Shown piece by piece: positions 1 to 8,127 of a DNA stretch of 37,574 nt. The stretch lies in assembly GCA_002163005.1 (NCBI GenBank), contig MAAF01000021.1, positions 1 through 37,574 of the forward strand, written 5' to 3'. Origin of the DNA: Colwellia psychrerythraea (GTDB lineage: Bacteria; Pseudomonadota; Gammaproteobacteria; Enterobacterales; Alteromonadaceae). A program made the position numbers and the translations under genes. The notes under the pieces were generated by a model, which was given only the letters and a program-made list of their open reading frames with translations, ran no database searches and was not told the origin of the DNA. Numbering within the stretch: position 1 is the first letter of the stretch; every line of letters begins with the position of its first letter.

Positions 1-819
1 TTAAGTCGTTGGTTTTGGGATGGCTTGTTTAACATAAACATCGAAGCGGTTTTTCTTCATGTTGATGCTCATTGATGGCTTTTTATTGGCCAGTGGCGGC
101 GCATAACTTGGACGTTTTACCACAACACGATATTTAGCTAACGCGAGTGCTGGCTCAAGTAAACCATCAGCATCAAGGTCTTCACCGACGAGCGATTGAA
201 AAATACGCATTTCTTTTTTTACCGCAGCAGATTTTTCTCGGTGTGGAAACATTGGGTCTAAATACACCACATCTGGCTCGATAGCTAAGTCCATTTTTTC
301 TAGTGATGAACCATGGATCAACTGCATGTTATTAGCAATAGAGGCAACTTCATGATTTAGTTTGGCACGTTCAATACCATCATCTAAAAGTGCAGCAACA
401 ACTGGCATACGTTCCAATAAGGTGAGCTTACAACCTAGGCTCGCTAATACAAACGCATCTCTGCCAAGCCCTGCGGTAGCATCTAACACATGTGGTGTAA
501 AACCATGTTTTAAACCAACCGCTTTGGCAATATCTTGACCACGGCCACCACCAAACTTACGTCGATGAGCGACAGCGCCTTCAACGAAGTCTACCTTGAT
601 AGCACCTAACTTAGGCTCATCTAACTTGCAAAGCTCTAATGCGTGATGATGCATTTGCAATAAAAATTCAAGCCTTGGCTGTTTGCAGGCAGCGGCAACA
701 TGCCCTAGATAGTTAAACTGCCATTTTTTGGCAAGACGTTTAGCGTATTCGCTATCGACACTATCTACATAACCAAGGGCGATGTTGCTTAAGTATTCGT
801 TGGCAATAGTCGGGCTCAT
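1..819 (-). CDS. rsmJ: 16S rRNA (guanine(1516)-N(2))-methyltransferase RsmJ
   Basis: RsmJ methylates G1516 of 16S rRNA in the small ribosomal subunit, using S-adenosylmethionine. The 272-residue protein has the class I methyltransferase glycine motif [13 protein letters not shown] (about residues 111-123), followed by an acidic strand end LLER. The catalytic motif of amino-methyltransferases appears as YLDPMFP (about 186-192), the form typical of RsmJ. The conserved N-terminal half includes [11 protein letters not shown] just before the SAM motif. The gene is complete: its TAA stop occupies the first three bases of the window, and AGGA lies 6 bases before the ATG. It is transcribed off the left edge, divergently from the SSB-like gene. 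The family assignment is strong; function is inferred from motifs. Confidence 0.93.
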   Translation of the reverse strand: MSPTIANEYLSNIALGYVDSVDSEYAKRLAKKWQFNYLGHVAAACKQPRLEFLLQMHHHALELCKLDEPKLGAIKVDFVEGAVAHRRKFGGGRGQDIAKAVGLKHGFTPHVLDATAGLGRDAFVLASLGCKLTLLERMPVVAALLDDGIERAKLNHEVASIANNMQLIHGSSLEKMDLAIEPDVVYLDPMFPHREKSAAVKKEMRIFQSLVGEDLDADGLLEPALALAKYRVVVKRPSYAPPLANKKPSMSINMKKNRFDVYVKQAIPKPTT

Positions 820-1095
820 TAGCTTCCTATATGCTTGCCTAAGAAAGACAAGATTTTTGGTTTAATTCTATAATATTCTCTTTATTATAAAGCTTTGTCT
901 TTCACTAACCACTCAAATGGGTAGTTAATTGCAGCTAAAGTGACTTTTAATGAAGTTTCTCATCAATTTATCCTCGCCGCCTATTAACAACAGCACTGGA
1001 TTTATATTAAAATAAAACTACTTGCTCTTTATTCACACAAATAGATAATAAGTGACTGAGTAATTGGTTTGCTTTTAATCTCACAGGAAAAGTTT
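820..1095. other. Intergenic region between rsmJ and SSB-like gene
   Basis: This is about 276 bp with no convincing gene. It must carry the divergent promoters for rsmJ and the SSB-like gene. An 8-bp inverted repeat AAAGACAA (844-851) / TTGTCTTT (895-902) flanks a very AT-rich stretch containing TATAAT-like sequences (about 869-890). The arms are far apart, so this is more likely a spaced binding site or chance than a terminator. No tRNA or known riboswitch pattern was recognised. Confidence 0.3.
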
Positions 1096-1794
1096 TTGTC
1101 ATTATCAGATGCTGTTAATAAACACCCAAAAAGTCCAAACCCACAGCTTTGTGCCGTGACCTTACTAGGTAATTTAGTAGCAACACCCGATATTCGTTAT
1201 CGTGCTAATCCTGCAACTGCAGTGACTGAAATTGTTCTAGCTACCTCCAGTAAATGGCTAGATAAAAGCACCAAGAAGTATAAAGAGTGGACTAGCTACC
1301 ATCATGTAAAAGTAGAGGGTGAATTGGTCGAGCTGGCATTACTACACGCCAATAAAGGTGACATAATTTTACTACATGGCTATTTAAGTAATATCAAGCC
1401 AAAAGCAACCGATAAAAATACTAATCACCTCGGTATTGTACACGCTAATTTCGTGCAAAAGTTCGACAAGGGTTACACCCAGGCAATCAACCAAATTCAT
1501 TGTAGTGCCCAGTTAATATCAAAACCAAAATTGATGTTAACCGAACAAAATAAGAATATTACCCAAGCAAATATTGTAATTAACCAGCATAGTTATAATA
1601 CCGATAAGCAAACATGGCAGACAATTTCGGTAGAGCGTGCCATTCATGCTTGGGGGAAACAAGCACAATACTTGGCAGAACACGGCGATATTGGCGATGA
1701 ACTGATGTTAGAAGGGAAATTAAGCTACACCAGTGGTGTTAACAAAGATCAGTTTATTGAAGTAAAAAATGTGCATTTATTTAAAGGCACCTAA
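1096..1794 (+). CDS. Tandem OB-fold single-stranded DNA-binding-like protein
   Basis: This protein resembles bacterial SSB twice over. The first half carries an SSB-like pattern: LLGNLVATPDIRYR, then EIVLATSSKWLDK, then KEWTSYHHVKVEGELVELA and GDIILLHGYL, matching the order of strands in the SSB OB fold. The second half (IHCSAQLISKPKL, then SVERAIHAWGKQAQYLAEHG, then DELMLEGKLSY, ending in FIEVKNVHLF) repeats the same layout with weaker identity. There is no acidic Gly/Pro-rich tail like that of canonical SSB, so it should not recruit the usual SSB partners through that tip. The reading frame is open from TTG 1069, but TTG 1096 has AGGA at 1085-1088 with 7-base spacing and gives a natural N-terminus, so it was chosen (232 residues). 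No ATG start is available. A role in ssDNA binding or primosome-like (PriB-like) work is inference. Confidence 0.7.
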   Translation: MSLSDAVNKHPKSPNPQLCAVTLLGNLVATPDIRYRANPATAVTEIVLATSSKWLDKSTKKYKEWTSYHHVKVEGELVELALLHANKGDIILLHGYLSNIKPKATDKNTNHLGIVHANFVQKFDKGYTQAINQIHCSAQLISKPKLMLTEQNKNITQANIVINQHSYNTDKQTWQTISVERAIHAWGKQAQYLAEHGDIGDELMLEGKLSYTSGVNKDQFIEVKNVHLFKGT

Positions 1795-1846
1795 AAAATA
1801 TAAAAACACGTTAGCAAAAATACTGAACTATGGATGACTCAATTTA

Positions 1847-4018
1847 ATGTTTACTGCAAAGAACGCGATCTTTTTTATTTTCCCCCTATGTCTGTTTTTT
1901 ATCAGTGGTGTCAGTAGCGCCAATAAAGAAAACAAATATTTGTTGCAACAAATAGCACAAGCTCCGCAATTAACAACTAAAAACAATCAATGGTTGTTAT
2001 TGCTGGAGCAACCAGGAAACAGTCAGTATTACTACCTTGCGAATAAACAAGGCAAAATTTATCAGCTAGAACAAGACAGTCCTGATAGCACCTCTTTATT
2101 ATTGGATTTACAGCGTTTTTCTTCTAAAGAATCCATGCTTCAGCTAAGCGCTTTCACCCTACATCCTAACTTCTCATTACGTGATCAAACAGGTTTCGGC
2201 ACTTTCTATACTGCTCATGTTGAAAAAGTGACTAACAACAGAAAACGAAAACGCCTAATAGACTCGGCAGTCACCACACCACTTTTTTTTGATGCCGTAG
2301 TGACCGAGTGGCAATTAAATACAGACAAGCAAGTCGATGATGCAACTCGACGTGAAGTGTTAAGAATAGCTATTCCCACCTTAAAAAGTAGTATTAGTCA
2401 ACTAAGCTTTAATCCTTACAGTAAATCATGGCATGAAGACTTTTCACAACTGTATATATCACTTTCACAGAGCCCCAAATTAAAGCAACATCCACTTTAC
2501 TCTGGTGCCATCTTACGTATTCATCCCCAACGAAACGGTATCAAAAGTTATACCGTACCTCATGGCAATCCATATTACGCCAATGAAAAGTTTGAAAAAA
2601 CACTGTATTTATTCGGTGCAGGCAACATAAAGCAATTTATTTGGCCAGATAAGTATGCCACTCAGTTACTGATATCACATCAGTACAGCTTTAAGGACAC
2701 AATAAGGCATTGGCTATCTTATAGTGATGGCGGTGAAGACTGGCGAAAACAGGCACCTAAAACGTTTTTGTATCAAAATAAAAAGTCTTTAACTGAAAAT
2801 AGTTTATTAATGTACCGAGGCCAAAACGCACCAGCATTGCGTAACAAATTATTATTGTTAACAAAAAACAAAAGGCAATGGCAACTAAACTCACTATCAC
2901 ATGAAATATCACCTGAAATTGCACCTGAAATATCACCTGAGCAAACTCACGCCATTCAACAGCAAAAGTCACTGCCCGATCCAGCAATAGAATGGCTATT
3001 AAAGCAACAAGCATTACAAGCAAATAACTTAGCTCTCTATCGTGATAATCGCGGAGAACTACTATTCTTCAATGAAGACTCTGGCGCTATATACCAACTG
3101 TTTCAACAAGACATAAGTTTAGGTGTAAAAGAAAATAAAGAAAGCGGATTCAGCGATATCACTTTCCTATTAATTATCATACTAGCCTCGCTTTTAGGTT
3201 ATGTTTTTTATCAGGTAAAGACACAACAGAAATCGGCCAAGGCCTTCGTTCGTAGGGAGTTTTCTAACCTAGCACTCTCTGAAGATAAATTATCGATCGA
3301 GTTATTTAAACGCCATGAGAAAAAAGCAGAAAAGGTCATTGCATTAACTGATGTCAAACAGTGCCAAGTATTGCTTAGTGATTTGGTCATTGCCACCATT
3401 AACACTACTTTGGGGCACGGTTTTGACGAAGCACAAGAACAGGCATTACGCGAAATATTTCATATCGAGCAAATTGCAAAAATGACAGATGGCAAAGTTC
3501 GTCGCATTAACTTAGTGCTAAATACCCAAACAAAAAAGAAACACATCATTTGTTTATATTTACGTAAAGGCAGCGATAGAATAACTAAAAAAGGTTACTT
3601 TACCGTGGTCGATGAGGCCATTGATTGGTGCTGGCTCATAGCCAATAATATCAATAGCGAGCAGACAGGAGAGCGTTCTTTGAAACCTAAGTCCACTGCT
3701 AAGATAACGCATACTGAGCATAAAACTCATGATGGTACACCGCTACATACACAAGCTGCGATTATTCGTCCAGCAACGCATTCTCATGCAAAAATAGATA
3801 TTGTCGAGCCGGAACAAATGGCAGAAGAGTCCATGCCTCAGAAAAATAACGATGAAGTCACTTTATCTAATAACCATGACACTACAGCGATAGAATTCGT
3901 CAAAGTAGAAACGGAGTTGGTAAACGCATTAGAAAAATTAGTTAAGCTACGACAACAAGGTTTTTTAACTGCTGATGAATTTGAACAAGCGAAAACCAAG
4001 TTATACCACTTTCATTAA
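1847..4018 (+). CDS. Membrane protein: sugar-dehydrogenase-like propeller plus PH-like/SHOCT tail
   Basis: A 723-residue protein. Residues 1-25 look like a signal peptide (FIFPLCLFFISG, then SSA). Residues about 30-430 resemble the glucose/sorbosone dehydrogenase beta-propeller family, with a LAxHPNF-like segment (FTLHPNFSLRDQTGFGTFY) and further blade-like strands, but the calcium/PQQ ligands cannot be confirmed by eye. One membrane segment follows at about 438-457 (ITFLLIIILASLLGYVFY). The C-terminal side, predicted cytoplasmic, has an approximately 130-residue region of PH-like character, a charged linker, and a final SHOCT-like motif (LVKLRQQGFLTADEFEQAK). The start at ATG 1847 fits the signal peptide; the gene begins 52 bases after the SSB-like gene. 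Substrate and activity are unknown. A structural or sensing role is as likely as catalysis. Confidence 0.6.
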   Translation: MFTAKNAIFFIFPLCLFFISGVSSANKENKYLLQQIAQAPQLTTKNNQWLLLLEQPGNSQYYYLANKQGKIYQLEQDSPDSTSLLLDLQRFSSKESMLQLSAFTLHPNFSLRDQTGFGTFYTAHVEKVTNNRKRKRLIDSAVTTPLFFDAVVTEWQLNTDKQVDDATRREVLRIAIPTLKSSISQLSFNPYSKSWHEDFSQLYISLSQSPKLKQHPLYSGAILRIHPQRNGIKSYTVPHGNPYYANEKFEKTLYLFGAGNIKQFIWPDKYATQLLISHQYSFKDTIRHWLSYSDGGEDWRKQAPKTFLYQNKKSLTENSLLMYRGQNAPALRNKLLLLTKNKRQWQLNSLSHEISPEIAPEISPEQTHAIQQQKSLPDPAIEWLLKQQALQANNLALYRDNRGELLFFNEDSGAIYQLFQQDISLGVKENKESGFSDITFLLIIILASLLGYVFYQVKTQQKSAKAFVRREFSNLALSEDKLSIELFKRHEKKAEKVIALTDVKQCQVLLSDLVIATINTTLGHGFDEAQEQALREIFHIEQIAKMTDGKVRRINLVLNTQTKKKHIICLYLRKGSDRITKKGYFTVVDEAIDWCWLIANNINSEQTGERSLKPKSTAKITHTEHKTHDGTPLHTQAAIIRPATHSHAKIDIVEPEQMAEESMPQKNNDEVTLSNNHDTTAIEFVKVETELVNALEKLVKLRQQGFLTADEFEQAKTKLYHFH
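2903..2938 (+). repeat. Three 12-bp tandem repeats inside the propeller gene
   Basis: GAAATATCACCT, GAAATTGCACCT and GAAATATCACCT follow each other without a gap, coding for EISP-EIAP-EISP. The unit length keeps the frame, so copy number could vary without breaking the protein. Confidence 0.85.
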
Positions 4019-4059
4019 GTTGGTGATTTTGAAAGTGCGTAGAAAAAATAAATCAAAGC

Positions 4060-4087
4060 AAATAATCAAAGTATAGTTTGATTATTT
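4060..4087. terminator. AT-rich hairpin after the propeller gene, possible terminator
   Basis: AAATAATCAAA (4060-4070) and TTTGATTATTT (4077-4087) form a perfect 11-bp stem with a 6-base loop, 41 bases after the upstream stop codon. The stem has few G-C pairs and there is no clean T-run after it, so it is a weak terminator candidate. Confidence 0.35.
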
Positions 4088-4122
4088 AACACAGTATAAA
4101 TAGAACTGAGTCATCAACCCAT

Positions 4123-4217
4123 TTGGTATAATACCAATCAAGCGTCTTGTTCTTAACAATTGACTCTCATTGCTTATGTTGCACTGAAGTTGAACCATTA
4201 ATGAATTTAATTGGTAT
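4123..4217. repeat. Short MITE-like repeat with ATACCAAT ends (truncated copy)
   Basis: The segment is bounded by ATACCAAT (4131-4138) and ATTGGTAT (4210-4217), an 8-bp terminal inverted repeat, with an outer palindrome TTGGTATAATACCAA at 4123-4137. The internal stretch AATCAAGCGTCTTGTTCTT (4137-4155) matches, at all but one position, the reverse complement of part of the larger element at 17118-17282. This looks like an internally deleted copy of the same family, placed directly in front of the TVP38-like gene. Confidence 0.6.
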
Positions 4218-4221
4218 AACC

Positions 4222-4980
4222 ATGCTTTCCAACTTTCTCATATTTTCCGCCCGTTTATCGACCACTAAAATACTGGCGAGCCTCATTTTGATAATTATTA
4301 TCGTGACAGGTTTATATCAATGGTTAATAAACACGCCAATATTTCCTTCAACACAGAACACAATATTAACCACTACAGAAGCTGGCTTTAGTTTAAGCGA
4401 ATGGACAATCGACTTAGTTGAAAAACTTAACTGGCAAAAAGATGGCAGTTCAGAATTGTTTAATGCAGGGTTATTGTTTATTTTTTTATCGTTGGCAACC
4501 AGTGTAGGTTTACCCAGACAGATTGCCGCCTTAGTTGCCGGTATTAACTTAGGGGCTTTCATTGGCGTGATTGTTGCCACATTAGCAGCAACATTTGGCT
4601 GTTTAATCACCTTCAGTGTCGCTCGTTATTTGTTAAGCAATAGCATCAGCCGTAAATATCCAAGTAAACTCGAAAAATTAACAGCGTTTCTTGGTGAGCA
4701 AACCTTTTTAAAAGCAATTGTTATTCGCATATTACCCTTAGGCAGTAATTTTATAACCAATATTATTGCCGGGGTTAGCAAGGTATCAATGCCCGCTTAT
4801 GTGAGTGGCTCTTTTGTCGGTTTTATCCCACAAATGATCATATTTTCACTTGCCGGCAGTGGTATACGTTTAGGAGCAAAAAATGAATTAATTGCTAGCG
4901 CGACTTTATTTGTAATTGCCCTCTTATTGACGACTTACCTAGTAAAAAAACATAAAAATACGCATAAAAAATCAAAGTAA
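4222..4980 (+). CDS. TVP38/TMEM64-type (VTT/DedA-like) membrane protein
   Basis: An integral membrane protein of the SNARE-associated/VTT family. The core has the family's hallmark block: FLSLATSVGLPRQIAALVAG, then AFIGVIVATLAATFGCLITFSVARYL, followed by the downstream ILPLGSNFITNIIAG and YVSGSFVGFIPQMIIFSLAGSG segments. Five or six membrane spans are apparent. Known bacterial VTT proteins are linked to lipid flipping and envelope homeostasis; the lipid handled here cannot be told. The frame is open back to TTG 4147 and contains ATG 4201, but both lie inside the MITE-like repeat. ATG 4222 is the first start outside it and leads straight into the first membrane helix (LSNFLIFSARLS), giving 252 residues. 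No strong Shine-Dalgarno is seen, so the start is moderately certain. Confidence 0.8.
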   Translation: MLSNFLIFSARLSTTKILASLILIIIIVTGLYQWLINTPIFPSTQNTILTTTEAGFSLSEWTIDLVEKLNWQKDGSSELFNAGLLFIFLSLATSVGLPRQIAALVAGINLGAFIGVIVATLAATFGCLITFSVARYLLSNSISRKYPSKLEKLTAFLGEQTFLKAIVIRILPLGSNFITNIIAGVSKVSMPAYVSGSFVGFIPQMIIFSLAGSGIRLGAKNELIASATLFVIALLLTTYLVKKHKNTHKKSK

Positions 4981-5025
4981 TAATAACAACACTCTGCCAT
5001 GCTTTAGTAAAACATTAATCTAGTA

Positions 5026-5499
5026 CTACAACAGTAGGCTTTGTTCAATCTTATGATGAATATCCGCTGCCTCCACTAGGGATTTTGCAGTTAAGTGCTC
5101 CACACTATAAACTTCAGTAGTCACCCTGTATTTTTCGCGCACTTTGCGTAGTAACAAATCAAAGTCGCCATCTCCTGACAGTAATATAACGGTATCAACT
5201 TCGGCTGCAGCTTCCATAATATCGATAGTAATACCAACATCCCAATCGCCTTTAGCCGAACCATCACGACGTTGAATATAAGGCTTTAGTTTGACGTCAA
5301 AGCCAATATGTTTAAGTGCTTTTTGAAATTTATGTTGTTGATCATCACTACGTTGAATTGCATAAGCATTCGCGATAGTAATCTCACCTTGTGCCATCAA
5401 TTCTTGCCATAATAAGCGGTAGTTAAATTGCTTCGCAAAAGTATCTCGCGTGGTGTAATAAATATTCTGTACATCGACAAACACAGCAATTTTTTTCAA
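5026..5499 (-). CDS. NYN domain protein of the LabA/DUF88 family
   Basis: A 157-residue single-domain protein. It has the PIN-like NYN signature: KIAVFVDVQNIYY at residues 3-15 (first acidic residue and Asn), then GDWDVGITIDIMEAA, then VILLSGDGDFDLLLRKVREK with the second acidic cluster SGDGDFD. These Asp residues would bind a metal ion in a ribonuclease-type active site. Family members are probable RNA-processing nucleases, and LabA acts in clock output in cyanobacteria; no specific target is known here. A strong ribosome-binding site (AAGGAG) precedes the ATG. The gene is divergent from plsB and convergent with the TVP38-like gene. Confidence 0.85.
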   Translation of the reverse strand: MKKIAVFVDVQNIYYTTRDTFAKQFNYRLLWQELMAQGEITIANAYAIQRSDDQQHKFQKALKHIGFDVKLKPYIQRRDGSAKGDWDVGITIDIMEAAAEVDTVILLSGDGDFDLLLRKVREKYRVTTEVYSVEHLTAKSLVEAADIHHKIEQSLLL

Positions 5500-5573
5500 T
5501 GTGAACTCCTTAAGTGAAAGGCATTTAACCTACTGATGTTAGTGTGCTTCTACTTTACCTACAAACCAAGACA

Positions 5574-5596
5574 ATTTTAACTAATGATGTTAAAAT
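5574..5596. promoter_or_regulatory. 8-bp inverted repeat upstream of plsB, candidate operator
   Basis: ATTTTAAC (5574-5581) and GTTAAAAT (5589-5596) form a perfect inverted repeat with a 7-base spacer, 42 bases before the plsB start and in the divergent region shared with the NYN gene. The spacing suits a dimeric regulator. It matches neither the FadR nor the FabR consensus that I know. The right arm could also overlap a -10 element. Confidence 0.35.
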
Positions 5597-5638
5597 CCAA
5601 CTTTTATAGCTGTTAATGACTAATCCGAGCGATACAAC

Positions 5639-8074
5639 ATGTTGGCCTTACGTTCTTTTTTCTACTTATTATTAAAATTCCCCCTTACGTTACTGGTTCG
5701 CTGTAAAATTATCAATGACAGTCAAAACATTACTGAGCAGCCGAGTCAGCCAATTTTTTACATTGTTCGACATCAGTCTGCATCCGATCTTTTAGCGTTG
5801 CAAAGTGCATGTAAAAAACAAAAATTACCTGACCCGCTCGGGAAAGTAACGATTAACGGAAAAAGCTTTAATCGCACCCTATGCTTGGCAAAATCAACAC
5901 CACTTTGTTCATGGCGAAAAGCCAGTACAACAACAGCAACGGCGCAAGGTTTAGCGCTATTAAATCAGCATGTTCTTGATGAAAATCTTGATGCGAAATT
6001 AATCCCCGCCAATTTAATTTGGGGTAAAACGCCTACTAAAGAACGTAAAAACCTCAACATAGGCACTTTGCTAGCCGATCAAGAGTCACCCAATTGGTTA
6101 CGAAAAGCCTTCATCGTCCTGTTTTTAGGTCGGGATACCTTAGTACGATTTAGTGAAGCTTTTTCATTTCGTAATATCTCGGACAATCATGGTAGCGATG
6201 AAGCCGCTGCTCATAAATTTTTACGCGTTGCTCGCTTTCATTTTCATCGTCAAACTATTGCCGCGAAAGGCCCTCGATTAATGCATCGCAAGCAAATGTT
6301 CACCGCTTTATTTGCCAACCCGTCAGTCAAACGTATTATTAGCGATGAAGCAAAAAGTAAGAAGGTCTCTGAGGCTGAAATAAAGAAACAAGCATTAATT
6401 ATCATGAATGAAATTGCTGGTGACTACAGTGTTTCTTGGTTACGTTTTGGTGAAATTATTTTGCATTGGTTATGGAAACGTTTATACAGCGCCATTAACG
6501 TAAGTAATGCCAAAGTATTACGTAAATTGGCGCAAGATGGCCATGAAATAATTTATGTACCCTGTCATCGTAGTCACATGGATTATTTATTACTTTCTTA
6601 TGTGATTTTACAAGAAGGTCTAGTAATGCCACGGATTGCCGCAGGTATTAACCTAAACTTCTGGCCTGCGGGTACCGTGTTTAGAAAAGGTGGCGCATTT
6701 TTCATTCGTCGTAGCTTTGGTGGTAATCGTTTATATTCCACTATTTTCCGTGAGTATTTAGGGCTTTTATTTGAACGTGGTTACGGTGTTAAATATTACA
6801 CCGAAGGTGGACGTAGTCGAACAGGTAGAGTGCTATCACCTAAAACAGGCATGCTAGCAATGACCATTCAAAGCTTACTTCGCGGTATTGACAGACCACT
6901 GACCTTAGTACCCGTTTACTTAGGTTATGAGCATGTTATGGAAGTAGGTACTTACCATAAAGAATTGAGTGGTAGCGAGAAAAAGAGTGAGTCGATGTTT
7001 GGCGTATTAAAAGCCATTAAGAGCTTACGTAACTATGGTAATGGTTATGTAAATTTTGGTGAGCCGATGAACATTAACGAATTTTTAAACAAACAAGTGC
7101 CTAATTGGAAAGACGCAATTGACCCGATTGACCCGCAGAAGCCTACGTGGTTAACACCTACCGTCAATGTGCTTGCGGACCAAGTAATGGAGAATATCAA
7201 TAAGAGTGCGGCCTTAAATGGTGTTGCTTTAATTGCCTTGATCCTTCATGCCAGTAAGAATAAAGCACTATCTAAATTAGAATTAGAAACACAGCTTGAT
7301 TTTTTCTTAAACTTACAGCGCCAAGCACCCTTTAGTAAACAACTCACCATTCCAGATGAAACCGGCGCAGAACTACTCACCCACGTTATTTCTCTTAATA
7401 AAGTAACAATTACTGAAGATAGTTTTGGCAGCTTAGTTTCGCTTTCTGACACCGCTAATTTAGAGATGCGTTATTACCGTAATAATATTTTGCATACATA
7501 TGTGGTACCAGCCATGATTTGTCGCTTACTGGATAAACACAGCAAAATCAATCAAGACGACTTAGTGATAAAAGTTCAAAACTTAACGGTATTACTAAAA
7601 GAAGACTTATATCTATATCAAGATACTAAGCAAGTTGAACAGCAAACCTTGCAGGTCCTTACTGTACTAAAAGATATGGAGATTGCTAAGCAAAGTAAAG
7701 CTGGCTTTTGGTCACTGACCGACGATGTTGGGCTACTTAGTCAAGTACATGCCATGGCTGAATGTATCGATGAGAGTTTACAACGCCTAGCAATTATTAC
7801 CTCACTTGCAAGTCGTTTAGCGCCTTTAAGTAAGCGTGATTTAGAAACGAAGGTGGTTGCTATTGCTAAACGTTTATCGGTATTAAATAATATCAATGCC
7901 CCTGAGTTTATCGACAAACGAGCTCAATCTACGTTAATTTCTACTATTCGAGCGCAAGGTTACCTTGAAGTCAATGATGATGGCTTGTTAGTTACCTGTG
8001 ATCACATGGCAGAACTAAAAGCTACTGTGATTAATTTAGTGGATATTGAAGTACTGCAAAGTATCGCTCGTTAA
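5639..8074 (+). CDS. plsB: Glycerol-3-phosphate 1-O-acyltransferase PlsB
   Basis: PlsB is the inner-membrane enzyme that acylates the sn-1 position of glycerol-3-phosphate, the first step of phospholipid synthesis. The 811-residue length matches the usual size of about 800-830. The four acyltransferase blocks are visible: the catalytic HRSHMD (His310, Asp315), GGAFFIRRSFGG, the substrate-binding EGGRSRTG (from Glu389), and LVPVYLGYEHV. The long N-terminal region (about 1-250) and the C-terminal helical region are typical of PlsB rather than PlsC. The ATG start begins a hydrophobic stretch. An inverted repeat lies just upstream. The gene appears to be transcribed alone or with the small unknown gene that follows. 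Confidence 0.97.
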   Translation: MLALRSFFYLLLKFPLTLLVRCKIINDSQNITEQPSQPIFYIVRHQSASDLLALQSACKKQKLPDPLGKVTINGKSFNRTLCLAKSTPLCSWRKASTTTATAQGLALLNQHVLDENLDAKLIPANLIWGKTPTKERKNLNIGTLLADQESPNWLRKAFIVLFLGRDTLVRFSEAFSFRNISDNHGSDEAAAHKFLRVARFHFHRQTIAAKGPRLMHRKQMFTALFANPSVKRIISDEAKSKKVSEAEIKKQALIIMNEIAGDYSVSWLRFGEIILHWLWKRLYSAINVSNAKVLRKLAQDGHEIIYVPCHRSHMDYLLLSYVILQEGLVMPRIAAGINLNFWPAGTVFRKGGAFFIRRSFGGNRLYSTIFREYLGLLFERGYGVKYYTEGGRSRTGRVLSPKTGMLAMTIQSLLRGIDRPLTLVPVYLGYEHVMEVGTYHKELSGSEKKSESMFGVLKAIKSLRNYGNGYVNFGEPMNINEFLNKQVPNWKDAIDPIDPQKPTWLTPTVNVLADQVMENINKSAALNGVALIALILHASKNKALSKLELETQLDFFLNLQRQAPFSKQLTIPDETGAELLTHVISLNKVTITEDSFGSLVSLSDTANLEMRYYRNNILHTYVVPAMICRLLDKHSKINQDDLVIKVQNLTVLLKEDLYLYQDTKQVEQQTLQVLTVLKDMEIAKQSKAGFWSLTDDVGLLSQVHAMAECIDESLQRLAIITSLASRLAPLSKRDLETKVVAIAKRLSVLNNINAPEFIDKRAQSTLISTIRAQGYLEVNDDGLLVTCDHMAELKATVINLVDIEVLQSIAR

Positions 8075-8101
8075 GCATTTTACCACTTTAATACTATTCT
8101 G

Positions 8102-8127
8102 CATAAAGAAGTAGACACTTCCTTATG
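8102..8127 (+). terminator. Hairpin after plsB, terminator-like without T-run
   Basis: CATAAAGAAGT (8102-8112) pairs with ACTTCCTTATG (8117-8127) with one mismatch and a 4-base loop, 27 bases after the plsB stop. No T-tract follows, so termination is uncertain. The last base of the stem is the first base of the GTG that opens the next reading frame. Confidence 0.35.

Noticed and set aside
844..902. AAAGACAA/TTGTCTTT inverted repeat as an rsmJ terminator or riboswitch
   Set aside because: The arms are 43 bases apart, it is at the 5' side of rsmJ, and there is no T-run; kept only as a note on the intergenic region.
2757..3023. Minus-strand hydrophobic 88-codon open frame
   Set aside because: It is antisense to the propeller gene, whose AT-rich Gln/Asn/Lys codons read as hydrophobic on the reverse strand.
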